Positions 22,952-30,011 of a DNA stretch of 30,995 nucleotides are shown piece after piece. Origin of the DNA: Chloroflexota bacterium. GTDB taxonomy: Bacteria; Chloroflexota; Dormibacteria; Dormibacterales; Dormibacteraceae. The notes below the pieces were generated by a model. The model was given only the letters and a program-made list of their open reading frames with translations. It was not told the DNA's origin and did not search any database. How positions within the stretch are numbered: position 1 is the first letter of the stretch; each line of letters opens with the position of its first letter. The DNA lies in the NCBI GenBank assembly GCA_005879675.1, contig VBJE01000215.1:1-30995 (forward strand), read 5' to 3'. Both the position numbers and the translations under genes were made by a program.

Positions 22952-24218
22952 GACGAACCTCCACCGCGTGAGCGTGACCGCCCAGACCTTCGAGCGCGGC
23001 CAGGCGCAGCGTGGCGTCGCGGAGCGTCTCCACGTCCTCGCGGCCGAGGGCAAGGATGTTGGTCCGCTTGATGAAGGTGTGGACGCCGAGCGGCGACGCG
23101 TACCGCGCCGCGCCCGAGGTAGGGAGCGTGTGGTTCGGCCCCGCCGTGTAGTCCCCCAGCGGCACGGTGGCGTAGGGCCCGACGAAGATCGCTCCCGCGT
23201 TACGCACCCGCGACGCCAGCGACTCGGCGTCCGCGGCGACGATCAGCAGGTGCTCCGGCGCGAAGTCGTCGACGATGCGCACCCCTTCGTCCATGTCGCG
23301 CGCCACGATGACGCAGCAGTTGGCCTGGCGGATGATCTCGGCGCGCTCGAGCCCGCCCAGGAGGTCCTCCAGCTCTTCGACGGCGCGAGCCGCGAGCCGC
23401 TCCGAGTCGGTGACCAGGACACCCCACGCCATCGGGTCGTGCTCCAGCTGCGCCGCCAGGTCGGCGGCGACGAAGTCCGGTCGGGCCTCATCGTCTGCCA
23501 GGACCACGACCTCGGTCGGGCCCGCGATGCCGTCGACGCCGACCGCGCCGAAGACCTCTCGCTTGGCCAGCGTCACGTAGACGTTGCCGGGCCCGGCGAC
23601 GACGTCGACCCGCGGAATGCTCTCGGTGCCATAGGCGAGGGCGGCGATCGCCTGCGCGCCGCCGACCCGATACACGGCATCGACGCCGGCGATGCGCGCC
23701 GCAGCGAGGATCGCCGCCGGCACGCTGCCGTCACGCCGAGGAGGCGTCGCGAGGACGACCTCCGCCACACCCGCGACGCGCGCCGGGATGGCCGTCATCA
23801 GCACGGTCGACGGGTAGGCCGCGCGGCCGCCGGGCGCGTACACCCCGGCGCGAGCGACGGGCCGGGCGACCATACGCATGCTCGCCCGACCGGCCGACGC
23901 GGGTTGCGGCAGCTGCCGCTCGTGGAAATCGCGGATCCGCGCCGCGGCGAACTCGAGCGCCGACCGGTCGGCGGCCGGCAGGCCGGCCGACGACGACTCG
24001 AGCTCCTCGCGCGCGACCTCAAATCCCTCCCCCTGGGCGGGGGCCCAGCCGTCGAACCGCAGGCCGAGCTCGCGGAGGGCGGCGTCGCCCTCGTCACGAA
24101 CCAAGGCGCATATCTCGGCGACCGCCGCGCGCTCGGAGCCGAAGCCTGCCAGGTCGAACCGTCCGCGCGACAGCGGCGATTGCCTCCAGGCCGCGGCGTC
24201 GAAGCGCCTAACGGTCAT
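22944..24218 (-). CDS. hisD: histidinol dehydrogenase
   Basis: Zn-dependent NAD oxidation of histidinol to histidine in two steps. The 424-residue protein has RPVARAGVYAPGGRAAYPST, YRVGGAQAIAALAYGTESI, the signature GPGNVYVTLAKREVFGAVG followed by DGIAGPTEVVVLAD, the Zn-binding AAQLEHDP, and the catalytic block DFAPEHLLIVA followed by GAIFVGPYATVPLGDYTAGP and NHTLPTSGAAR. The start is ATG 24218, overlapping the hisG stop by 11 bp. No residue expected for catalysis appears to be missing. Confidence 0.97.
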   Translation of the reverse strand: MTVRRFDAAAWRQSPLSRGRFDLAGFGSERAAVAEICALVRDEGDAALRELGLRFDGWAPAQGEGFEVAREELESSSAGLPAADRSALEFAAARIRDFHERQLPQPASAGRASMRMVARPVARAGVYAPGGRAAYPSTVLMTAIPARVAGVAEVVLATPPRRDGSVPAAILAAARIAGVDAVYRVGGAQAIAALAYGTESIPRVDVVAGPGNVYVTLAKREVFGAVGVDGIAGPTEVVVLADDEARPDFVAADLAAQLEHDPMAWGVLVTDSERLAARAVEELEDLLGGLERAEIIRQANCCVIVARDMDEGVRIVDDFAPEHLLIVAADAESLASRVRNAGAIFVGPYATVPLGDYTAGPNHTLPTSGAARYASPLGVHTFIKRTNILALGREDVETLRDATLRLAALEGLGGHAHAVEVRLE

Positions 24219-24858
24219 CGCCCGTCGCCTCCCTGAGCTTCGATACGACCGACTGCACCGATTCCGTCCGTGTCTTGAGGCTCGCCTGGTTGGCGATCAG
24301 CCGCGCGGTCGAAGCCCCGAGGACGCCGGCGACGCGCAGCCCGTTCTCGCGCAGGGTCCGGCCGGTCGCGGTGAGGTCGACGATGCCGTCGACTAGACCG
24401 ACCTGGGGCGCCAGCTCGACGGAGCCGTGCAGCTGGACCACCTCCACCGCCTGGCCACGCGCCTCGAACCAGGCGGTCGCGGTCCGCGGGTACTTGGTCG
24501 CGATCCTGATCAGCGGCGGCCACGTTTCGGGCCCGTCCAGCCTTGAAGCATCGGGTACGGCCAGCACGAGCCGGCACGCGCCGAAGCACAGGTCGACCAG
24601 CTCGTAGTGATAGCCGGGCGACTCCCACAGGATGTCCTTGCCGACGATGCCGAGGTCGGCCGCCCCGTGGTCCACGTATGCGGGCACGTCAGCCGGTCGG
24701 ACCAGGATCACGCGCAGGCCCGACCGTTCGACCAGGAGCTGCCTGCCCAGCTCTTCGGCGCTCACGCTCATCAGGCGCGAGCGGGTGAGCAGGCCCAGCG
24801 CGCCGCTCATCAAGACACCGGTCGGAAGGGCGATCGAGACCGCCTCGCGCTGGATCAC
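24208..24858 (-). CDS. hisG: ATP phosphoribosyltransferase, short-form catalytic subunit
   Basis: First step of histidine synthesis, joining ATP and PRPP. At 216 residues it is the short HisG that lacks the C-terminal regulatory domain and needs HisZ. It shows VSIALPTGVLMSGALGLLTR, the RPADVPAYVDHGAADLGIVGKD block, IATKYPRTATAWFEARG, and the PRPP loop VDGIVDLTATGRTLRENGL. The start is a GTG at 24858 overlapping the hisZ stop as GTGA, consistent with the two subunits being made together for the hetero-octamer. Confidence 0.96.
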   Translation of the reverse strand: MIQREAVSIALPTGVLMSGALGLLTRSRLMSVSAEELGRQLLVERSGLRVILVRPADVPAYVDHGAADLGIVGKDILWESPGYHYELVDLCFGACRLVLAVPDASRLDGPETWPPLIRIATKYPRTATAWFEARGQAVEVVQLHGSVELAPQVGLVDGIVDLTATGRTLRENGLRVAGVLGASTARLIANQASLKTRTESVQSVVSKLREATGDDR

Positions 24859-26102
24859 TCACCGCCTCCCGCAATTCGCGCCGCCACCTGCTCCGGCGGC
24901 AGGTTCCGCGTCCGCTGGCCGTCCGAGGACCACGCCACGTCCCCCTCGCCGCGGCAGTGGACCAGGTTGGCAGCCCCCACCGCCCGCCACCACGCCTTGG
25001 CCTCGGTCTGGCTTCGCGGTTCCGTGTCCACTACCGCGCGCATGCCGAAGAGGCGAAGGGTGGAGCCCAAACGAAGCGCGGTGCCCAGGCCCGCGCCTCT
25101 CCACGCGACGGCGGCGTCCAGGCGCGGCAGGGCCGGCGGGCGCGGAGCGCGGGCGAGCATCTCGGACACGAGGTCGAGCTGGACCACGAAACCGGTCGCG
25201 GGCGCCGGCCGGCCGAAGCGCGCGAGCAGCCCGTCGTAACGGCCTCCCTGGGCCACCGGCCGGCCGAAGTCCGGGCCGTAGCCCTCGAACGTCACGCCGG
25301 TGTAGTAGTCGAAGTCGCGAATCGCGCCCAGGTCCAGGATCACGACGTCGCCGATGCCGTGCGCGATCAGCAGCTCGCGCACGCGGCCGAGCTCGGACAG
25401 GGCTGCCTCCGAACGCCGGTTGCGGACCAGCCCGCCGGCCGCCTCCAGGATCTCGGGCCCGCCACGCAGGGCAGGGAAGCGAAGCAGCAGCTCGTGCTCG
25501 GCGGACTTCAGCGGCGTGCCTTCGAGCAGCGACTCGAGGGTGACGAAGTCGCGGGCCGCCAGCGCAGCGCGCACGCCGCCCTTGACGTCGTCCGGCAGCT
25601 GGACCGCGTCCATGATCCCGTGGAAGAACTCGGCGTGGCCGACATCGATCTGATAGCGGCGGATCCCTGTCGCCTCCATGCATCGCGCGGCCAGCGCGAT
25701 GACCTCCGCATCGGCGACCGCTCCGGACGCGCCGATCAGCTCGGCGCCGACCTGGTAGGTCTCGCGGCGGTGATGGAACCGCGCCTCGTCGGTCGATACC
25801 ACCGGCCCCGCATAGCAGAGCCGCAGCGGCAGCGCCGCGCCGCGCAGCTTTCCGGCCACCAGTCGCGCGACGGGCACGGTCCGCTCGCCCACGAGCGCGA
25901 CGATGTCGCCCCGCGCGTCCGTGAACTTGTACAGGCGGCGCCGCTGGTCGACGCCGAGGCCCAGATCGAGCACGTCCATGCTCTCGACAAGAGGCGTGAT
26001 GACGTGGCGGTAACCCCACCGCCGCATCTCGGCCAGGAGCGATTCCTGTGCCTCGCGAAGGACCTCCGCCTCGGCGGGAAGGAGGTCGCGAAAGCCGGGC
26101 AC
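24855..26102 (-). CDS. hisZ: ATP phosphoribosyltransferase regulatory subunit
   Basis: A HisRS-like protein that lacks tRNA charging and forms the regulatory part of ATP phosphoribosyltransferase with short HisG, binding histidine for feedback inhibition. The 415-residue protein starts PGFRDLLPAEAEVLREAQES, with RWGYRHVITPLVESMDVLD, the degenerate motif 2 LRLCYAGPVVSTDEA, and QAGGRYDGL-type VAQGGRYDGLLARFGR preceded by FDYYTGVTFEGYG. No anticodon-binding domain of normal HisRS length is evident at the C-terminus. The start is a GTG at 26102; the frame is open slightly upstream but has no better start. Adjacent hisG confirms the assignment. Confidence 0.92.
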   Translation of the reverse strand: MPGFRDLLPAEAEVLREAQESLLAEMRRWGYRHVITPLVESMDVLDLGLGVDQRRRLYKFTDARGDIVALVGERTVPVARLVAGKLRGAALPLRLCYAGPVVSTDEARFHHRRETYQVGAELIGASGAVADAEVIALAARCMEATGIRRYQIDVGHAEFFHGIMDAVQLPDDVKGGVRAALAARDFVTLESLLEGTPLKSAEHELLLRFPALRGGPEILEAAGGLVRNRRSEAALSELGRVRELLIAHGIGDVVILDLGAIRDFDYYTGVTFEGYGPDFGRPVAQGGRYDGLLARFGRPAPATGFVVQLDLVSEMLARAPRPPALPRLDAAVAWRGAGLGTALRLGSTLRLFGMRAVVDTEPRSQTEAKAWWRAVGAANLVHCRGEGDVAWSSDGQRTRNLPPEQVAARIAGGGE

Positions 26103-26161
26103 CCCACCCAGCTGTGGCTTAGGGTCGGTGAAGAAACCTCCGGGCCGCGGCCTGCTGAGAA

Positions 26162-27025
26162 TCAGCTTTCGTCTTCATCTTCCTCGGCATCGGCGTCGGC
26201 GTCGTCGGAGAAGTCGATCGTCTCGGCTTCGTCCTCGACGGCGTGCATACCTTCTTCGATGTCGTCTCCGGCCGGCTCCTCGGCCAGCGCCTCGCCGCCT
26301 TCCTCATCGGTGAACACCTCGACCTCGCGCGCGAGCAGGCTCTCCTTCGTATATGGCCGGAACTCGACCTCGCGCTTGCGCCGCATCGGGAAGCTGGGCT
26401 TGCCGGCGAATCGTGGGTCCTGGTAGGTCTCGCGGACGATGAGCTTCACCGTGTTGCCATCGACCGAGGTAACCCCGGCCTGGTAGCGGTTGCCGCCGCG
26501 CATGAACTTGATCAGCCGGCGCGCAAGCTTGGCCTCGAGGGTTCCGATCCGTACCCCGCGCGACGTCTCGGCGAGGATGCTGTCGCCTTCGACCTTGAGC
26601 TCGGCGACGTCTCCGGCCGCCACCTTGGACGAGATGGCGGCGGTCGGCGGAGCGTCGACCGTGGTGATCACGGTCTTGCCCATCTCCTCGACGAACAGGT
26701 TGAGGTCGACCCTGACGCCGCCAACCTTGAGCCCTTCCTTCTGGTGCAGCAGGGCGTTGATGCGCGCGGCGTTCTTCTTGGCGATGTTGTTCATCGGGTT
26801 GAGCTTGAGCGCGGCCTCGTAGGCGGCCTTCGCGTCCTTCAGCTTGCCGAGCTCCGACAGCGCCTTACCGAGGCGGTTCTGCGTCTCCTCGTCGGCGCCG
26901 AAGCTGTCGATGATGAACTTGTTCAGCTTCACCGCCTCGTCCCACTTGCCGGTGATGGCAAGCTGCACCGCGTCCTCCGCATACTGCGACCGCGGTTTGA
27001 GGTGTTCGCTGGTCTCCGTCTTCAA
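26162..27025 (-). CDS. TPR-repeat protein with acidic C-terminal tail
   Basis: A 287-residue soluble protein at the head of the his-arg array. Residues about 15-90 hold two to three tetratricopeptide-like helical hairpins (LAITGKWDEAVKLNKFII, LGKALSELGKLKDAKAAYEA, ALKLNPMNNIAKKNAARIN). Residues about 95-235 form a separate domain of unknown type with TSRGVRIGTLEAKLARRLIK and FMRGGNRYQAGVTSVDG, then RETYQDPRFAGKPSFPMRR. The last ~50 residues are almost all Asp, Glu and Ala (DDADADAEEDEDES). The start is a TTG at 27025 with AGGAG about 9 bases upstream. No enzyme motif is seen. It is 59 bp ahead of hisZ and probably co-transcribed; a role in histidine synthesis is not implied by sequence. Confidence 0.75.
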   Translation of the reverse strand: MKTETSEHLKPRSQYAEDAVQLAITGKWDEAVKLNKFIIDSFGADEETQNRLGKALSELGKLKDAKAAYEAALKLNPMNNIAKKNAARINALLHQKEGLKVGGVRVDLNLFVEEMGKTVITTVDAPPTAAISSKVAAGDVAELKVEGDSILAETSRGVRIGTLEAKLARRLIKFMRGGNRYQAGVTSVDGNTVKLIVRETYQDPRFAGKPSFPMRRKREVEFRPYTKESLLAREVEVFTDEEGGEALAEEPAGDDIEEGMHAVEDEAETIDFSDDADADAEEDEDES

Positions 27026-27120
27026 TCAGGCGCGCTCCTATGGCGGGTTAAGGGCTCGAAAGGAATGCTGAGTATACGAACTACTCAGTGGCGCGGGGCC
27101 GATGTCATCCTCTTGTCCCG
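27026..27120. promoter_or_regulatory. divergent promoter region of the TPR-his unit and the first liv-type gene
   Basis: A perfect 7-bp inverted repeat CTGAGTA-7 nt-TACTCAG lies at 27068-27088, centred in the gap, and could be an operator. On the minus strand TATACT (27076-27071) forms a -10 about 46 bases before the TTG of the TPR gene; the same GTATACTCA nonamer provides the -10 of argC. The plus-strand promoter for the lipoprotein gene is less obvious; TTAAGG near 27048 and TATACG near 27073 are weak candidates. Confidence 0.45.
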
Positions 27121-28425
27121 ATGAGAACCTCCGTCGCCGCGGGCGCCGCGGCGCTGCTGGCGCTGACGGCCGCGTGCAGCACGTCGTCACCCACCCCTGT
27201 CGGGAAGGTGCTGCGGATCGGCGTCGACCTTCCTCTGACCGGTCCTGAGGGTCGGGCGGCAACGCCGGCGCTCAGCGGCGTCCGCTTCTTCGTCCAGACG
27301 CACCCCACTCTCGACGGCTTCCAGGTGACGCTGGACGTCCGGGATGACGCGGGCGGGGGCACGCCGGACCCGGTGCGGGGCGCTTCGAACGTCGACCACT
27401 TCGTGTCGGACGCGAGCGTGGTGGCGATGATCGGCCCGTTCGACGGAGCGGTGGCGCGGAAGGAGATCCCCATCGCCAACTCGGCGGGCCTCGCCATGGT
27501 GAGCCCCGCCACGGGCAACCCCTGCCTCACGCGCGACGTCTACATCCCCGCCATGCTCAACCCGGCGCGTATGGCGATCAGCTGCAAGGCGGCGGGTCTT
27601 CCCTCGTCCTCCGAGCTCAGGCCCGCGCGCACCAACAACTTCTTTCGTCTGACCGTGACCGACGATCTGCAGGGCGCGGCCGCCGCGGACTTCGCGTTCA
27701 CGACGCTCCACGTCCTGCGCGCGGCCGTGATCTCCGACCACGAGTCATACGGGCAGGGGCTGGCGTCGGCCTTCAGCGCCCGACTCCAGCGTCTGGGCGG
27801 CAGCGTGCTCGGACGCCTCGACGCCGATCCGAATGGCAAGGCGGACGTCCAGGCATTCCTGGCGCGGATGAAGGCCGACGGCGCGCAGGCCGTCTACTAC
27901 GGCGGCGGAAGCGGCGCCGGTTGCGCGATCCGGGCCCAGATGGCGCCCCTGTTCGCTGCCGGCGAGGCGACGCCCTTCCTCGGCGGGGACGGCATCGCGC
28001 ACGACCCGCAGTGCATCCGCGCCGCCGGCCAGAACAGCGCCGGCATCTACGCCACCGTTCCCATCGCCGATGCCTCGTCGCTCCCGGGCGCGCGGCGTCT
28101 CGTCCAGGACTTAAAGGCCGCGTCCGGCAGCAGCGCCGCCTACGGCCCGTACGCACTGGTCGCCTACGACGCGACGGCGGTCCTGTACGCGGCCCTCGAT
28201 CGGGCGATCAGGGCCTCTGGCGGCGATTTGCCCTCACGGCCCCGGGTGGTTTCCGCGCTTGCCGAGACCTCCGGCCTGGCCGGGGCCACAGGCAACCTGG
28301 GCTTCGACGCCGCCGGCGACACCACGAACAGGGTGATCTCGATCTTCGAGGCGCCCGGCCCCGACGCGCGGGCCGCCTGGAAGCCGGCCGGGGTGGTCGA
28401 CTACAGCGCCCGCTTACCTTATTGA
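27121..28425 (+). CDS. Liv-type ABC transporter substrate-binding lipoprotein (first paralogue)
   Basis: A 434-residue periplasmic-binding-fold type I protein (Leu/Ile/Val-binding family). It starts MRTSVAAGAAALLALTAACS, a lipoprotein signal with the modified Cys at about residue 20. The mature part shows LRIGVDLPLTGPEGRAATPA, VAMIGPFDGAVARKEIPIAN and LAMVSPATGNPCLTRD, then AVISDHESYGQGLASAFSAR and the C-terminal lobe with AYGPYALVAYDATAVLYAAL. Four cysteines besides the lipidated one (NPCL, ISCK, AGCA, PQCI) match positions in the next gene. The ATG at 27121 is chosen since it begins the signal peptide. The ligand cannot be read from sequence; amino acids or related small molecules are likely. 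Confidence 0.87.
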   Translation: MRTSVAAGAAALLALTAACSTSSPTPVGKVLRIGVDLPLTGPEGRAATPALSGVRFFVQTHPTLDGFQVTLDVRDDAGGGTPDPVRGASNVDHFVSDASVVAMIGPFDGAVARKEIPIANSAGLAMVSPATGNPCLTRDVYIPAMLNPARMAISCKAAGLPSSSELRPARTNNFFRLTVTDDLQGAAAADFAFTTLHVLRAAVISDHESYGQGLASAFSARLQRLGGSVLGRLDADPNGKADVQAFLARMKADGAQAVYYGGGSGAGCAIRAQMAPLFAAGEATPFLGGDGIAHDPQCIRAAGQNSAGIYATVPIADASSLPGARRLVQDLKAASGSSAAYGPYALVAYDATAVLYAALDRAIRASGGDLPSRPRVVSALAETSGLAGATGNLGFDAAGDTTNRVISIFEAPGPDARAAWKPAGVVDYSARLPY

Positions 28426-28444
28426 TGGGGCCCCGGCGCAAGTC

Positions 28445-28478
28445 CGACTTGACTTGAAGGGCCTTCGAAGTCGATAGT
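28445..28478 (+). promoter_or_regulatory. candidate promoter of the second binding-protein gene
   Basis: TTGACT (28449-28454) and GATAGT (28473-28478), 18 bases apart, resemble sigma-70-type hexamers. An inverted repeat CGACTT (28445-28450) / AAGTCG (28468-28473) brackets the spacer and overlaps both boxes, so it might be an operator. Transcription would start near 28485 and leave a leader of about 145 nt. Confidence 0.45.
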
Positions 28479-28574
28479 TTGCCTCGGAGTAGCAGTTCGG
28501 CCATCCCATGTGGCCGCACTCGCCGCCGGCGCACTCTCGCCCCGACGCGAGTTGGGAAGAGGGCGGCAAGTGAT

Positions 28575-28609
28575 GGGAGGCGTTCGGTGTGGTTTGCGCT
28601 TTGCCTCCC
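28575..28609 (+). promoter_or_regulatory. 5'-UTR hairpin before the second binding-protein gene
   Basis: A perfect 7-bp stem GGGAGGC / GCCTCCC with a 21-nt loop lies in the leader, 14 bases before the AAGGGGG-type Shine-Dalgarno of the gene at 28632. Nothing here matches a riboswitch class I recognise. It may stabilise the mRNA or modulate translation. The rest of the 206-bp gap (28426-28631) contains the promoter above, a smaller CTCGC/GCGAG hairpin and no gene. Confidence 0.4.
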
Positions 28610-28631
28610 AACAAGCACAAGGGGGAACCAA

Positions 28632-29936
28632 ATGGTTCGAGCTAGGGGACTGGTAGTCCTCACCGTAGCGACGATGGTCGCTTTCGCCTGCGGAGGCACC
28701 ACCGGCGGTGGTGGTGGCGGTAGCAAGGGCACGATCAAGATCGGCTCCGACTTCCCGGTCTGCACCACAGGCGGCCAGTCGACCTCCAACGGCGTCAAGT
28801 TCGCCGTCGACCAGAAGAACGCCGCGGGAGGCGTCGAAGGCTTCAACATCGCGTATACGAGCTTCGACGACTGCCGGCAGGGCTCTTACAACGCGGACGC
28901 CGGCGTTGCGAACGTCAGGCAGATGCTCGACGACACTGCCTACATGGGCATGATCGGGCCTTACAACTCCGCCGTCGCGAAGGCGGAGATCCCGATCGCC
29001 GCCCCGAAGAACTTCGTCATGATCAGCCCGGCGAACACCAACCCGTGCCTCACCAAGGACATCCCGTCCTGCACCACGGCGTACCACCCGCAGGACCTGC
29101 GGGGCAGCAACCCGAACAACTACTGGCGCGTCGTCACGACTGACGACTACCAGGGGCCGGCCATGGCCGACTACATGTACAAGCAGCTGAGCCTCAAGAC
29201 CGTCTCCATCCTCGACGACAGCACGGTTTTCGGCGTCGGCATTGCAGGCGCGTTCGAGGCCGAGTTCAAGAAGCTCGGCGGCACCGTGGTCAAGCACCAG
29301 TCGTACAAGAAGGACCAGCAGGGCACCCAGTTCCAGTCCCTGCTCCAGTCCATGCGATCCGCCCAGGCGCTGTACGTGGGCGGCACCGACGACCAGAACA
29401 TCTGCATCCCACGGGCGCAGATGAAGCAGATCGGCTGGAACGCCCCGCTAGGCGGCGGTGACGGCATCGAGACCACCGACTGCGTCGACCAGGCGTCCGG
29501 CAACGAGTCCGGCATCCTGGCCACCTCGGCAGGCGCCGACGCCACGCAGGTGCAGGGAGCCAAGGACAGCATCGCCAAGTTCCGCCAGGCGTTCACCGGC
29601 GCGAACGATTTCGGCGGCTACACGATGCAGGCGTACGACGCGGCCAACATCCTGATGACCGCGATCGGCAACGCCATCAAGTCCAACGGCGGCAACATGC
29701 CGACCCGCAAGCAGGTCCGCGACGCGATGGAGAAGATCACGAGCTTCCAGGGCGTGATCGGCAACTACGGCTTCGACAAGAACGGCGACACCACGCTGAA
29801 GATCGTCTCGATCTACGAGGTCAAGACCGGCCTGAGCGCGGACGACGTCAAGAACTCGACCGGCGTCTGCGGCAAGAAGGCCGCCAACGCATGCTTCGTC
29901 TGGAAGACACAGTTCGACTTCGCGAAGACCAGCTAG
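28632..29936 (+). CDS. Liv-type ABC transporter substrate-binding lipoprotein (second paralogue)
   Basis: Also 434 residues and paralogous to the gene before it. It starts MVRARGLVVLTVATMVAFAC, a lipoprotein-type signal followed by a glycine linker (GGTTGGGGGG). The mature part has TIKIGSDFPVCTTGGQSTSN and GVKFAVDQKNAAGG, then MGMIGPYNSAVAKAEIPIAA and ANTNPCLTKD. It is richer in Lys, Asn and Gln than its neighbours, with nearly all AAG/AAC codons. Eight cysteines besides the lipidated one fall into pairs (VCTT/DCRQ, PCLT/SCTT, ICIP/DCVD, VCGK/ACFV). The ATG at 28632 has AAGGGGG 6 bases upstream. A promoter, strong ribosome-binding site and strong terminator around it suggest high expression. 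Confidence 0.9.
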   Translation: MVRARGLVVLTVATMVAFACGGTTGGGGGGSKGTIKIGSDFPVCTTGGQSTSNGVKFAVDQKNAAGGVEGFNIAYTSFDDCRQGSYNADAGVANVRQMLDDTAYMGMIGPYNSAVAKAEIPIAAPKNFVMISPANTNPCLTKDIPSCTTAYHPQDLRGSNPNNYWRVVTTDDYQGPAMADYMYKQLSLKTVSILDDSTVFGVGIAGAFEAEFKKLGGTVVKHQSYKKDQQGTQFQSLLQSMRSAQALYVGGTDDQNICIPRAQMKQIGWNAPLGGGDGIETTDCVDQASGNESGILATSAGADATQVQGAKDSIAKFRQAFTGANDFGGYTMQAYDAANILMTAIGNAIKSNGGNMPTRKQVRDAMEKITSFQGVIGNYGFDKNGDTTLKIVSIYEVKTGLSADDVKNSTGVCGKKAANACFVWKTQFDFAKTS

Positions 29937-29958
29937 TAGTCTTTTAGCCCAAATTCCA

Positions 29959-29991
29959 GCGAGGAGGCCGTCAAGGCCTCCTCGCCCTTTT
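29959..29991 (+). terminator. strong intrinsic terminator after the second binding-protein gene
   Basis: A perfect 11-bp stem GCGAGGAGGCC / GGCCTCCTCGC with loop GTCAA is followed by CCTTTT. It lies 22 bases after the stop codon and before the permease gene. It probably lowers read-through so that binding protein is made in excess over permease, as in many ABC importer operons. Confidence 0.85.
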
Positions 29992-30011
29992 GACTCTTGA
30001 GGAGGGAAGCA

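Noticed and set aside
28575..28609. A known riboswitch in the leader of the second binding-protein gene.
   Set aside because: No motif of any riboswitch class I know is present; only simple hairpins are visible.
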